From contig CAZLLV010000064.1 in NCBI GenBank assembly GCA_964560325.1, positions 1 to 21,553 of the forward strand: a stretch of DNA of 21,553 nt, in the 5' to 3' direction. This stretch comes from CAZLLV01 sp964560325 (GTDB lineage Bacteria; Acidobacteriota; Thermoanaerobaculia; Multivoradales; DATKCC01). The translations under genes and the position numbers were made by a program. The notes beneath the pieces were generated by a model. It saw only the letters and a list, made by a program, of their open reading frames with translations, had not been told where the DNA came from and searched no databases. Positions 1 to 21,553 of this stretch are shown in pieces; position 1 is the first letter of the stretch, and every line of letters starts with the position of its first letter.

Positions 1-16263
<16,263 letters not shown>

Positions 16264-16266
16264 GGC

Positions 16267-16273
16267 TTCCTCC
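16267..16273 (-). promoter_or_regulatory. Ribosome binding site of the NRPS gene
   Basis: On the minus strand GGAGGAA is followed by five or fewer bases and then GTG at 16263. This is the strongest Shine-Dalgarno match in the window and decides the NRPS start. The ATG of the minus strand at 16383-16385 is out of frame with it. Confidence 0.8.
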
Positions 16274-16650
16274 GCGCAGTCCCCGGCGGCCGCCGGGTTG
16301 GGAGGTCGCCCTGCCGTCGCCCGAGATGCGACTCGGCTGGTGGCGTTTTCGTCACGATGGGATCGGGTCGATCGGTGCCGGTCATGGAGTGCGCTCCCCT
16401 CGCGAACCCGACAGACCGGCCGCCGAGCCGCGTCAGGTGGGCCTACCACCCAGCGAGCGCAAGTACCGCCTTAGCTCCGCGCGCCATGCCGCCCTGATTG
16501 CCATTCTTATAGTGCAGGCGAGAGGGAATCGGGGACGCCTCGTCCAGCGTGGCGCGCCGGGCCGAAAAGTCCTGAACAAGCTCTACTTAACGACTGTTCG
16601 AAGATGCGATACGGGGACGTGATCGCGGTTCGGGAGGACGCCGGGGCCGG
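16274..16650. promoter_or_regulatory. Divergent intergenic region, likely promoter zone of the NRPS and the DUF3891 gene
   Basis: This stretch of nearly 400 bases has no gene I can support. Two segments are much more AT-rich than the rest of the window: 16495-16515 (containing tatagt on the plus strand at 16508-16513, or tataag on the minus strand at 16506-16511) and 16561-16616. The second contains the inverted repeat GAACA (16574-16578) and TGTTC (16595-16599) with a 16-base spacer around ctacttaa. A short hairpin GGTGG-gccta-CCACC lies at 16436-16450. I could not find a convincing -35/-10 pair for the NRPS. The location between divergent genes and the base composition are the main evidence. 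Confidence 0.45.
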
Positions 16651-16656
16651 TATGCT
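16651..16656 (+). promoter_or_regulatory. Candidate -10 element TATGCT of the DUF3891 gene
   Basis: TATGCT fits TANNNT and ends seven bases before the ATG at 16664, which would give a leaderless or nearly leaderless transcript. The -35 region is poor (ttcggg at about 16629). If the ATG at 16652, inside this motif, or the one at 16604 were the real start, this reading would be wrong; GGAGGA at 16633-16638 could serve the 16652 start, though at a long 13-base spacing. Confidence 0.3.
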
Positions 16657-16663
16657 CCCGCGC

Positions 16664-17419
16664 ATGATCGTCGCGCCGGGCAGGGAGGGAGAGCTGATCG
16701 TCGTCTCGCAGCACGACCACGCCCGGTTCGCGAGCGAGATCCTCTCCCTCTGGCGGGCCGACGGGCTGCCGGAGCACCCGCGCCGCGACGACCTGCTCTT
16801 CGCCACCCGCCACCACGACACCGGTTGGCGCGAGACCGACTCGGCGCCCCGGGCCGATCCGGAGACCGGCCGTCCGCTCGACTTCACCGAGGTCCCCTGG
16901 GACGTGCGGGTCGACGTCTGGCTCCGGGGAACCGCCCGCTACGCCGACGACCGGCCGTACGCCGCCCTCCTCCTCACCCGCCACGCCCTGGAGCTGCACA
17001 AGGACCATCGGGGCGAGGAGCGTTGGGACGAGGATCTCCTCGACCCCCTCGACGAGCGCTACGTCGACCTCCTGGAGCGGACCGGGGCGGCGCCGGACGA
17101 GGTCGGCCGCGACTACCGCTTCCTGGCGCTCGCCGATCTCCTCTCCCTCACCGCCTGCGCGCGCTGGGTCGAACCGGATGGGGGACCGGCCGAGCGCTCC
17201 GGCCACCGCCTCGCCTTCCGCCCGGACGGCCCGAACGTCGACGGCGAGCTCTCGATCGATCCCTTCCCGCTCGCCGGCGCCACCACCTTCCGCGTGCCCT
17301 GCCGGCGCATCCCGGACCGCCGCTACCGCGGGGACGCCGACCTGGGCGGCGAGATGGCCGCCGCGCGCTGGGAGCGGCTGGCGCTGCGAGTCCGTCCGGA
17401 GCCGGGCGGAATCGACTGA
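16664..17419 (+). CDS. DUF3891 family protein
   Basis: The product is a soluble protein of 251 residues that I recognise as the DUF3891 family; its biochemical role is not established. Visible motifs are a start MIVAPGREGELIVVSQHDHARFA, the RHHDTGW box (residues 49-55), RHALELHKDH (106-115) and a late YRFLALADLLSL (151-162). Conserved His and Asp clusters of this kind recall metal-dependent HD-type phosphohydrolases, but this is an inference. The start at 16664 is chosen because family members begin close to the MIV...QxDHA segment; in-frame ATGs at 16652 and 16604 would add 4 or 20 residues. It is divergent from the NRPS and reads toward the alkyltransferase gene 58 bases downstream. No signal peptide or membrane segment is seen. 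It is probably not part of the peptide cluster. Confidence 0.82.
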   Translation: MIVAPGREGELIVVSQHDHARFASEILSLWRADGLPEHPRRDDLLFATRHHDTGWRETDSAPRADPETGRPLDFTEVPWDVRVDVWLRGTARYADDRPYAALLLTRHALELHKDHRGEERWDEDLLDPLDERYVDLLERTGAAPDEVGRDYRFLALADLLSLTACARWVEPDGGPAERSGHRLAFRPDGPNVDGELSIDPFPLAGATTFRVPCRRIPDRRYRGDADLGGEMAAARWERLALRVRPEPGGID

Positions 17420-17439
17420 ATCCGTTGGAACCAAGGGAT

Positions 17440-17468
17440 TTGGAGCGCCTCCCGGTGCGTGATAGATT
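17440..17468 (+). promoter_or_regulatory. Candidate promoter of the alkyltransferase gene
   Basis: TTGGAG (17440-17445), a 17-base spacer and TAGATT (17463-17468) make a good sigma-70-like pair. Only nine bases separate the -10 box from the ATG at 17478, and no Shine-Dalgarno sequence fits between them, so the mRNA would start at or within a few bases of the start codon. This gives the gene its own promoter even though it follows the DUF3891 gene closely. Confidence 0.5.
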
Positions 17469-17477
17469 GCGCCCACC

Positions 17478-18026
17478 ATGTCCGAGCGGGAGTCGTCCGT
17501 CGCCACCAAGCCCTCCCTCCACGTCCTCTTCCCCTCGTCGCTCGGTCCCCTCGGAATCGAGCTTCGCGGGCAGAAGATCACCCACCTGGTGATCGACCCG
17601 AAGGGGAAGGAGAAGAAGCGCCACACGCCGTTCGAGGAGCTGTTCGACGAGCTCGACGACGCGGAGCTGCTGGACGAGATCTTCGGGCGTTTGTCGGAGT
17701 ACTTCGCCGGGGCGCGGAAGAATCTCGACCTGGAGTGGGACCTGGCGCCGGCCGGCCTGCCGCGGATGGAGACGAAGATTCTCCAGGAGGTGGCGAAGAT
17801 CCCCTACGGCCGCACCCGCTCCTATCAACGGATCGCGAACGCGGTCGGGCATCCGGAGGGGTACCGGCAGGTGCTGGCGACGCTGGTGAACAATCCGATC
17901 CCGATCGTGATCCCCTGTCACCGGGTGGTGACGAACAAGTCGGGGGTGGGGAGCTACATCGCGGGCAAGGAGGTCAAGAAGCGCCTCCTGGAGCTCGAGA
18001 AGAAGCACCTGGAAGAGGCAAGCTAG
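17478..18026 (+). CDS. ogt: Methylated-DNA--protein-cysteine S-methyltransferase (Ogt/MGMT type)
   Basis: The product is a DNA repair protein that transfers alkyl groups from O6-alkylguanine or O4-alkylthymine to its own cysteine and is used once. Its 182 residues match the Ogt/AGT length. The N-terminal part (about 10-90) is the variable ribonuclease-like domain. The C-terminal catalytic domain begins at about 95 with METKILQEVAKIPYGRTRSY, followed by the helix-turn-helix with the arginine finger position at R130 (GYRQVLATLVNNPIP). The active-site motif IPCHRVV contains C147, and GVGSYIAG (156-163) forms the substrate-site loop. The region around 121-136 departs from the common ARAVGxA form, so it may be a divergent subfamily. 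It stands beside the DUF3891 gene, with its own likely promoter. The short C-terminal tail is Lys/Glu-rich. Confidence 0.93.
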   Translation: MSERESSVATKPSLHVLFPSSLGPLGIELRGQKITHLVIDPKGKEKKRHTPFEELFDELDDAELLDEIFGRLSEYFAGARKNLDLEWDLAPAGLPRMETKILQEVAKIPYGRTRSYQRIANAVGHPEGYRQVLATLVNNPIPIVIPCHRVVTNKSGVGSYIAGKEVKKRLLELEKKHLEEAS

Positions 18027-18043
18027 CCGCCTTCTCCCCCCGC

Positions 18044-18070
18044 CGGGCCGGAGCCAGGGGCTCCCGCCCG
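18044..18070 (+). terminator. Strong hairpin just after the alkyltransferase gene, possible terminator
   Basis: Eighteen bases after the stop codon there is a compact stem: CGGGC pairs with GCCCG and GGAGCC with GGCTCC, with one C-C mismatch between the two blocks and a three-base AGG loop. The stem is eleven base pairs long and very GC-rich. No U-tract follows, so it is not a classical intrinsic terminator, but its position fits a transcript end or 3' stabiliser. Confidence 0.4.
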
Positions 18071-18298
18071 GGCGTCGGCTGCCGGGCCCGCATTCGGATG
18101 GGGTGGTGGGCGGAGGCCGGTGGCTTGGCAGGGTGTTCGTGCACTGTCACCGCCGCGACCCTGGTTGGGCTGTTCCGGGCGGTTGGCAACGGCGTGCACT
18201 TCGGCCGATGGTGGCTTCGGTCGGAGTCTGTCTGCCCGGGCGCGGTGGAGCGGGCTCGTCCGCCGAGCGACCCGGTTCGGGACCCCTGGCTCCGGCCC
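18071..18298. other. Intergenic sequence with no supported gene
   Basis: This is the left part of the 895-base gap between two convergent genes (18027-18921). It lacks recognisable protein similarity in any frame; the open frames that cross it change composition abruptly and appear to be by-products of high GC. An 8-base direct repeat, cgtgcact, occurs at 18138 and 18193. The rest of the gap holds the tandem repeats and the inverted repeat listed separately, plus unassigned DNA at 18538-18672 and 18855-18921. Confidence 0.6.
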
Positions 18299-18537
18299 TT
18301 CCCCCTCCCCGCCCTGTCGGCGTTCGGGGTTTCGCACGCACACCGGGCGGGGTGGATCGATGCTCTTCCCCGCTCCGCCGGGTCGGCGTTGGGAGTTTGG
18401 CATGCACGCCGTGCCCGGTGGATCGGTCGTCTCTCCCTCCCCATCCGATCGGCGTGAGGATTTCGCACGCACGCCTTGCGGGTTGGATCGGTGGTCTCCC
18501 CCTCCCTGCTGATCGGCGTTGGGGATTTCGCACGCTC
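18299..18537. repeat. Imperfect 66-bp tandem repeats, about 3.5-4 copies
   Basis: The motif tcggcgt begins at 18317, 18383, 18449 and 18513, giving periods of 66, 66 and 64 bases. Each copy continues with a g-rich box, tttcgcacgcac or a variant of it (the second copy has tttggcatgcac), then ggtggatcg or ttggatcg, then a pyrimidine-rich stretch leading into the next copy. The last copy breaks off after about 25 bases, at cgctcaaaacgagcg (18533-18547), itself a small hairpin. The copies have diverged, including a 2-base length change that breaks any reading frame, so this is non-coding. There are no unique spacers, so it is not CRISPR. Confidence 0.85.
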
Positions 18538-18672
18538 AAAACGAGCGGCGGGGCGAGGGTCTTTTCCTCCTCCTCCCCCAGGGACTCGGCGCGGGTGCTC
18601 ACTCCAACCACCAAGGAACGCTGGCGGAGCTCCAGCCACCACACCCCCTCCACGACAGCACCAGACGGTCAC

Positions 18673-18854
18673 GGCGAGCGGGCGGGGCGGGGTCCCCTCC
18701 GGCGGGCGCCTGAGGGGAGCCAGCTTCTCGCCCGCCTCGAACTGCACGCCCTCCCCGCGGCGAGCCGAAGACGAAGTGCGCGCCCTACGCCTCCCCTCTC
18801 AACGCTGTTGCGCGCACTGTCCCAGAGGAGGGGACCCCGCCCCGCCCGCTCGCC
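18673..18854. repeat. Perfect 28-bp inverted repeat enclosing a 126-bp interior
   Basis: The left arm 18673-18700 (starting ggcgagcgggcggggcgggg) is the exact reverse complement of the right arm 18827-18854. Inside are further complementary pairs: GAGGGGAG (18712-18719) with CTCCCCTC (18791-18798), and CTCGCC (18727-18732) with GGCGAG (18759-18764), all nested, so the whole 182-base unit can fold into a long branched hairpin. It lies between convergent genes, 67 bases past the stop of the PEGA gene. It could be a MITE-like or REP-like element, a structured RNA or a transcription barrier. No target-site duplication is obvious. Confidence 0.8.
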
Positions 18855-18921
18855 CCCACCAAACCTCTCGGCGAAGCCCCACCCCCTCCTCACGGTCGCT
18901 ACACCACCCACCCCGCGCCGA

Positions 18922-19968
18922 TCACTCCTCTTCCAGCTCTACCTCCACCTCGACCTCTTCGCCCGCTTCCGCGGTGAAGGTCGTGGTCTCGGTCTCGTAG
19001 CCGGGGCGGGTGACTTCGAGCTCGTGCTCACCCGGGTCGACGATCAGGCCGGCGCGCACGCCGCCGAGCTCGCTCCCGGTGCCGAGGAACCGGCCGTCGA
19101 GGTAGACCGCCGCGTCACCGGGCGTCACCGCCAGGCGCAGACGCGCGGGCTCGGCGCGGGCGTCGACGTAGCCCTCGCCGGCCATCTCGCTCCGCTCGCT
19201 CTCCACCCGCTCGCGCCAGGCCGCCGGGCGGTCGGCGTCGGAGATCTCGCCGCGCTCCGCGCGCCGCCGCAGACGCTCCTCGCGCCGCTCGCTCGAGCGC
19301 GCCAGGAGATCCTCCGGCAGAATCGCCTCGCCGCGCACCATCCGGTCCTCCACGTCGATGATCACGCCGGGATAGATCGAGTACTGCCGGGCGATCGTCT
19401 CGAAGCCCTCGAGGTAGAAGACCAGGTCGTAGGTCCCCTGCTCGAGCCAGAGGTAGCGCGGCCAGCCGTCGAAGTTGTCGGCGATTCCGATCTCGTAGCC
19501 GTCGAGATAGACCTTCACCTCCTCGGGCTTCAGGTCGAGGTCGAGCGCACCCATGTCCTCGTGCACCCGATCCGTGTACCAGTAGGAGCCGTAGCCCCAG
19601 GGGTACGAACCGTAGAAGCCGTAGTAGGGACCCCACCAGTACCAGGGGTGGTACGAGAACGGACCGCGGTAGACCGGGTAGTGATAGCCGCTGCCGTGAC
19701 CGCCGCCGTCGTACCGGTCACCGTCCCGCTGCGGCTCGCGCTGGTTGCGGCCCCGCACGCTCGACGGATCGGCCCCCGGCTTGGGCACCGCGACCCGTGG
19801 CGGCGGCGAGGACTTCTGCGGCGCCGGGGCCGACACCGCGGTCCGGCCGGAAGAGGTCGAGCTCTCCCCCGTCGGCTGCCGCTGCTGGGCGTCGGCCGCG
19901 ACCGCCACGAGCATCATCAGGGCGCAGAGCGCGGTCGCCAGCGATGGCGCGAGGCGTGGATGTTTCAT
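18922..19968 (-). CDS. Secreted protein with two PEGA domains and a Tyr/Trp/Gly-rich segment
   Basis: The product has 348 residues. A signal peptide is clear at 1-27 (MKHPRLAPS, then a hydrophobic core ALCALMMLVAVA, cleavage after ADA). A Pro/Ser/Arg-rich linker (30-90) follows, then an aromatic Tyr/Trp/Gly tract (95-133, PWYWWGPYYGFYGSYPWGYG). The first PEGA-like beta domain is at about 140-207 (VKVYLDGYEIG to YSIYPGVIIDVED), an Arg/Glu-rich helical spacer at 220-262, and a second PEGA domain at 277-346 (AVYLDGRFLGTG, PGEHELEVTRPGYE). PEGA domains are surface-associated beta modules related to S-layer proteins. The start is set by AAAGGAGA at 19975-19982, six bases upstream, and by the signal peptide. 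Its ATG overlaps the stop of the glycosyltransferase gene (ATGA), so the two are translationally coupled. The exact function is unknown; a cell-envelope role is likely. Confidence 0.88.
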   Translation of the reverse strand: MKHPRLAPSLATALCALMMLVAVAADAQQRQPTGESSTSSGRTAVSAPAPQKSSPPPRVAVPKPGADPSSVRGRNQREPQRDGDRYDGGGHGSGYHYPVYRGPFSYHPWYWWGPYYGFYGSYPWGYGSYWYTDRVHEDMGALDLDLKPEEVKVYLDGYEIGIADNFDGWPRYLWLEQGTYDLVFYLEGFETIARQYSIYPGVIIDVEDRMVRGEAILPEDLLARSSERREERLRRRAERGEISDADRPAAWRERVESERSEMAGEGYVDARAEPARLRLAVTPGDAAVYLDGRFLGTGSELGGVRAGLIVDPGEHELEVTRPGYETETTTFTAEAGEEVEVEVELEEE

Positions 19969-20918
19969 GACTCGTCTCCTTTGACTCCATCGACTGCATC
20001 TCGGACCGCGCCCCGGCTCCAGCCCCGATGGAGGCCGGAGATGTAGTGGAATCGAAGCACGTCTTCCCAGAGGCGCGGCGTCTTCCATGGGAGATTTTGC
20101 AAGGCACGCGCCACTTTTTCGCGCCGCCTCTGCGCCCGCTCCGGGGGCTTCGGCGGCGGGCCGCCGGAGCCAATTCCGAGGAACGGCCCGAGCTCCGGAT
20201 GGAGGCGGAAGAAGACGACCGCGCAGTAGCCCGCCTTCTCCTGGCGCACGCAGAAGCGCTCGATCGTCGTCGGGTGGTCGTGGAGGACCACCGCGCGCGG
20301 CTCGTAGACCAGCCGCTGCCCGAGCTTCGAGAGCCGGTAGGAGAGCTCGATGTCCTCCCACGCCGGGTACGGAAAGCCTTCGTCGAACGGGTTTTCCGCC
20401 AGCCGGCGGCGGGAGAGGGAGAGGTTCGAGGTGTAGAAGAAGTTGAACGGCACGTCCTCCGGCTCGTCGATCAGCCGGTAGCCGAACTGGAGGCCGTACT
20501 CGTTGATGTAGCGCAGGAACGGGTTGAGCCGCACGCGCGGGTGCCAGCGGGTATAGCCGATCACCGCCAGCTCCTCGCCGCCGCCCCGGTCCGCGTGCGC
20601 GCGGGCATGGGTCGCGAGCCATCCAGCGGTCGGGACGGTGTCGTCCCCTAGAAAGGCCACCCGCTTGCCGGACGCGACCGCCACGCCGGCGTTGCGCGCC
20701 GCCGCCGGGCCGCGGTTCTCCTGGCAGATCACGCGCGCCGGAACGCTGAACCGCCGGGCCGCCAGGAGCTCGCGCGTGTCGTCGGTCGAGCCGTCGTCGA
20801 CCACCACGATCTCGAACGGCGGCGCCCCCCGCTGGTCCTCCAGGGCGTCGAGCACCTCGGGCAGGACGTCCATCCGGTCGTAGGTGGGGACGACGACGGA
20901 GAAGGCAAGCTCGGCCAC
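19965..20918 (-). CDS. Family 2 glycosyltransferase
   Basis: The product, 317 residues long, is a GT-A fold inverting transferase that moves sugar from a nucleotide donor to an envelope or cell-surface acceptor. The N terminus FSVVVPTYDRMDVLPEVLDAL and DDGSTDDT (41-48) form the nucleotide-binding half. NRGPAAARNAGVAVA (68-82) is the classic second motif and FLGDDTVP contains the metal-binding DD at 92-93. TSNLSLSR (163-170) and PAWEDIELSYRLSKLG (185-200) hold the acceptor and catalytic-base region, with E188 and D189. The C-terminal 70 residues are basic and have no membrane span, so it is probably a soluble or peripheral cytoplasmic enzyme. The start is GTG at 20918 with no clear ribosome site. 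Its 3' end overlaps the PEGA gene start by four bases, suggesting a shared envelope task. Donor and acceptor cannot be deduced. Confidence 0.92.
   Translation of the reverse strand: MAELAFSVVVPTYDRMDVLPEVLDALEDQRGAPPFEIVVVDDGSTDDTRELLAARRFSVPARVICQENRGPAAARNAGVAVASGKRVAFLGDDTVPTAGWLATHARAHADRGGGEELAVIGYTRWHPRVRLNPFLRYINEYGLQFGYRLIDEPEDVPFNFFYTSNLSLSRRRLAENPFDEGFPYPAWEDIELSYRLSKLGQRLVYEPRAVVLHDHPTTIERFCVRQEKAGYCAVVFFRLHPELGPFLGIGSGGPPPKPPERAQRRREKVARALQNLPWKTPRLWEDVLRFHYISGLHRGWSRGAVRDAVDGVKGDES
19975..19982 (-). promoter_or_regulatory. Ribosome binding site of the PEGA protein gene
   Basis: AAAGGAGA on the minus strand sits six bases before the ATG at 19968 and lies inside the end of the glycosyltransferase coding sequence. 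It supports this start over the much longer open frame that continues upstream through the glycosyltransferase gene. Confidence 0.75.
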
Positions 20919-21007
20919 GGGGCGAACCTATCGTACCCCGCATGCGCCGTGCGGCTCCGGGACCGACGAGGCGCCGCCCGACACGGTTTCGGTACAATTT
21001 TCGCCGA
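20919..21007. promoter_or_regulatory. Divergent promoter region between glycosyltransferase and GAF sensor genes
   Basis: These 89 bases must hold both promoters. On the plus strand TACAAT at 20993-20998 ends nine bases before the ATG at 21008. On the minus strand TACGAT at 20930-20935 ends eleven bases before the GTG at 20918. Neither has a good -35 box, and no Shine-Dalgarno sequence is evident for either gene. Confidence 0.4.
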
Positions 21008-21553
21008 ATGAACCGACCTGCCGTGCTCGACCGCAGCCGCGATCACGAGGCCGTGCTGCCCAGCCTCCTCGACCGCCTGCGCACGCAAGTCGCCTTCGAC
21101 CGCGCCGAGGTGATGGTCGTCGAGGACGGGTCGCGGCTCTCCGTCCGAGCCCTCTTCGACGGCGAGCGGGTGGTCCCCCTGCCGGCCGGCGAGCGGCCCG
21201 AGATCGACGCTGCCGGCCACCCGGTCCTGCGCGAGGCTCTGTCCGGCGGGGCGGCGGTCGTCGTTCCGGACGTCCGCGCACACCCGGGCTGGAGCCTGCC
21301 CGCGGCGCCCGCCGCCGAGGTGAGCTGGATGGGGGTACCGCTGTTCGCGCGCGGTGAGGTGGCCGGGCTGCTGACGCTTTCGAGGCGGGAGCCCGCTCCC
21401 TTCGACGAGGAGCACGTCCGGCTCGCCGAGGCGGTCGCGTTCCAGGCCTCCCTGGCGATCGAGAACGCGATCCTCCACGAGCAGGTGGAAGCCTCGAAGG
21501 TGCGCCTGCGGACGCTCTCCCTCCGCCTCGTCGAAGCGCAGGAGCGCGAGCGC
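21008..21553 (+). CDS. GAF-domain sensor, probable histidine kinase, N-terminal part only
   Basis: The gene runs off the right edge; 182 residues are visible. Residues about 15-155 form a GAF domain, a small-molecule or redox/light-sensing module, recognisable by FDRAEVMVVEDGSRL, GGAAVVVPDVRAHPGW (80-95), SWMGVPLFARGEVAGLLTLS (106-125) and FDEEHVRLAEAVAFQASLAIENA (132-154). A helical linker (155-182) ends with LRTLSLRLVEAQERER. That pattern in NarL-partner kinases (HisKA_3 family) directly precedes the phospho-accepting His box, so a cytoplasmic two-component kinase is likely; the His box itself would lie just past the edge. The ATG at 21008 follows a TACAAT box by nine bases and lacks a ribosome site. 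There is no signal peptide or membrane segment in the visible part. A GAF-containing phosphatase or transcription factor cannot be fully excluded. Confidence 0.82.
   Translation, partial: MNRPAVLDRSRDHEAVLPSLLDRLRTQVAFDRAEVMVVEDGSRLSVRALFDGERVVPLPAGERPEIDAAGHPVLREALSGGAAVVVPDVRAHPGWSLPAAPAAEVSWMGVPLFARGEVAGLLTLSRREPAPFDEEHVRLAEAVAFQASLAIENAILHEQVEASKVRLRTLSLRLVEAQERER

Noticed and set aside
18299..18537. CRISPR array
   Set aside because: Repeats are long, imperfect and directly adjoining, with no unique spacers and no cas genes nearby.
18533..18547. CGCTC-aaaac-GAGCG hairpin as an intrinsic terminator
   Set aside because: The stem is only five base pairs and the nearest T-run (tctttt, about 18560) is separated by a G-rich stretch.
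18103..20046. A 647-codon plus-strand open frame across the repeats and the PEGA gene
   Set aside because: It runs opposite to a protein with a signal peptide, ribosome site and two PEGA domains, and crosses non-coding repeats; it has no recognisable domain.
18922..20997. A 691-codon minus-strand frame that would fuse sequence antisense to the promoter, the glycosyltransferase region and the PEGA protein
   Set aside because: The first half is out of frame with the clear family 2 glycosyltransferase and lacks motifs; AAAGGAGA and the signal peptide place the true start at 19968.

Overview
The window is GC-rich bacterial DNA, roughly 70-75% G+C by eye. About three quarters of it is one giant nonribosomal peptide synthetase (NRPS) gene on the minus strand. 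It starts with GTG at 16263 and runs off the left edge with no stop. All 5,421 visible codons lie in one frame: I checked landmarks in every module and found no frameshift. The organism is probably a soil-type, high-GC Gram-negative. The FAAL-led NRPS, the secreted PEGA protein and the family-2 glycosyltransferase would fit Myxococcota or Acidobacteriota, but no marker gene settles the phylum.

Visible NRPS layout, in protein order (right to left on the map): fatty acyl-AMP ligase (FAAL), acyl carrier protein; C-A-PCP module 1, whose A domain carries an inserted luciferase-like monooxygenase (LLM); then C-A-PCP modules 2, 3 and 4. Pocket residues read by eye predict glycine (module 1, DILQLGVVWK), threonine (module 2, DFWDIGMVHK), an unassigned residue (module 3, DASKAAVVTK) and valine (module 4, DALWLGGTFK). 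I see no epimerization, methylation, reductase or thioesterase domain. The predicted intermediate is fatty acyl-Gly(oxidised?)-Thr-X-Val, with further modules or genes expected left of base 1.

The most interesting point is the glycine-specific A domain with an internal monooxygenase placed in the first extension module. In myxothiazol and melithiazol synthesis (MtaG/MelG) this combination sits at the end of the line, where it hydroxylates glycine so that a terminal amide is released. At the beginning it could keep an internal oxidised glycine or cut off a fatty amide.

Right of the NRPS, a divergent intergenic region of about 400 bases leads to two forward genes unrelated to the cluster: a DUF3891 protein and an Ogt/MGMT-type DNA alkyl-repair protein. 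The right-hand cluster boundary is therefore probably near 16.3-16.6 kb. An 895-base gap between convergent genes (18027-18921) contains about four 66-base tandem repeats, a compact hairpin just after the repair gene, and a perfect 28-base inverted repeat around a 126-base loop.

Next come two minus-strand genes coupled by an ATGA overlap: a family-2 glycosyltransferase and a secreted two-PEGA-domain protein. The right edge holds the start of a forward GAF-domain sensor, probably a histidine kinase. Several of these short genes have a TANNNT motif only 7-11 bases before the start codon and no clear ribosome binding site, which suggests leaderless transcripts.
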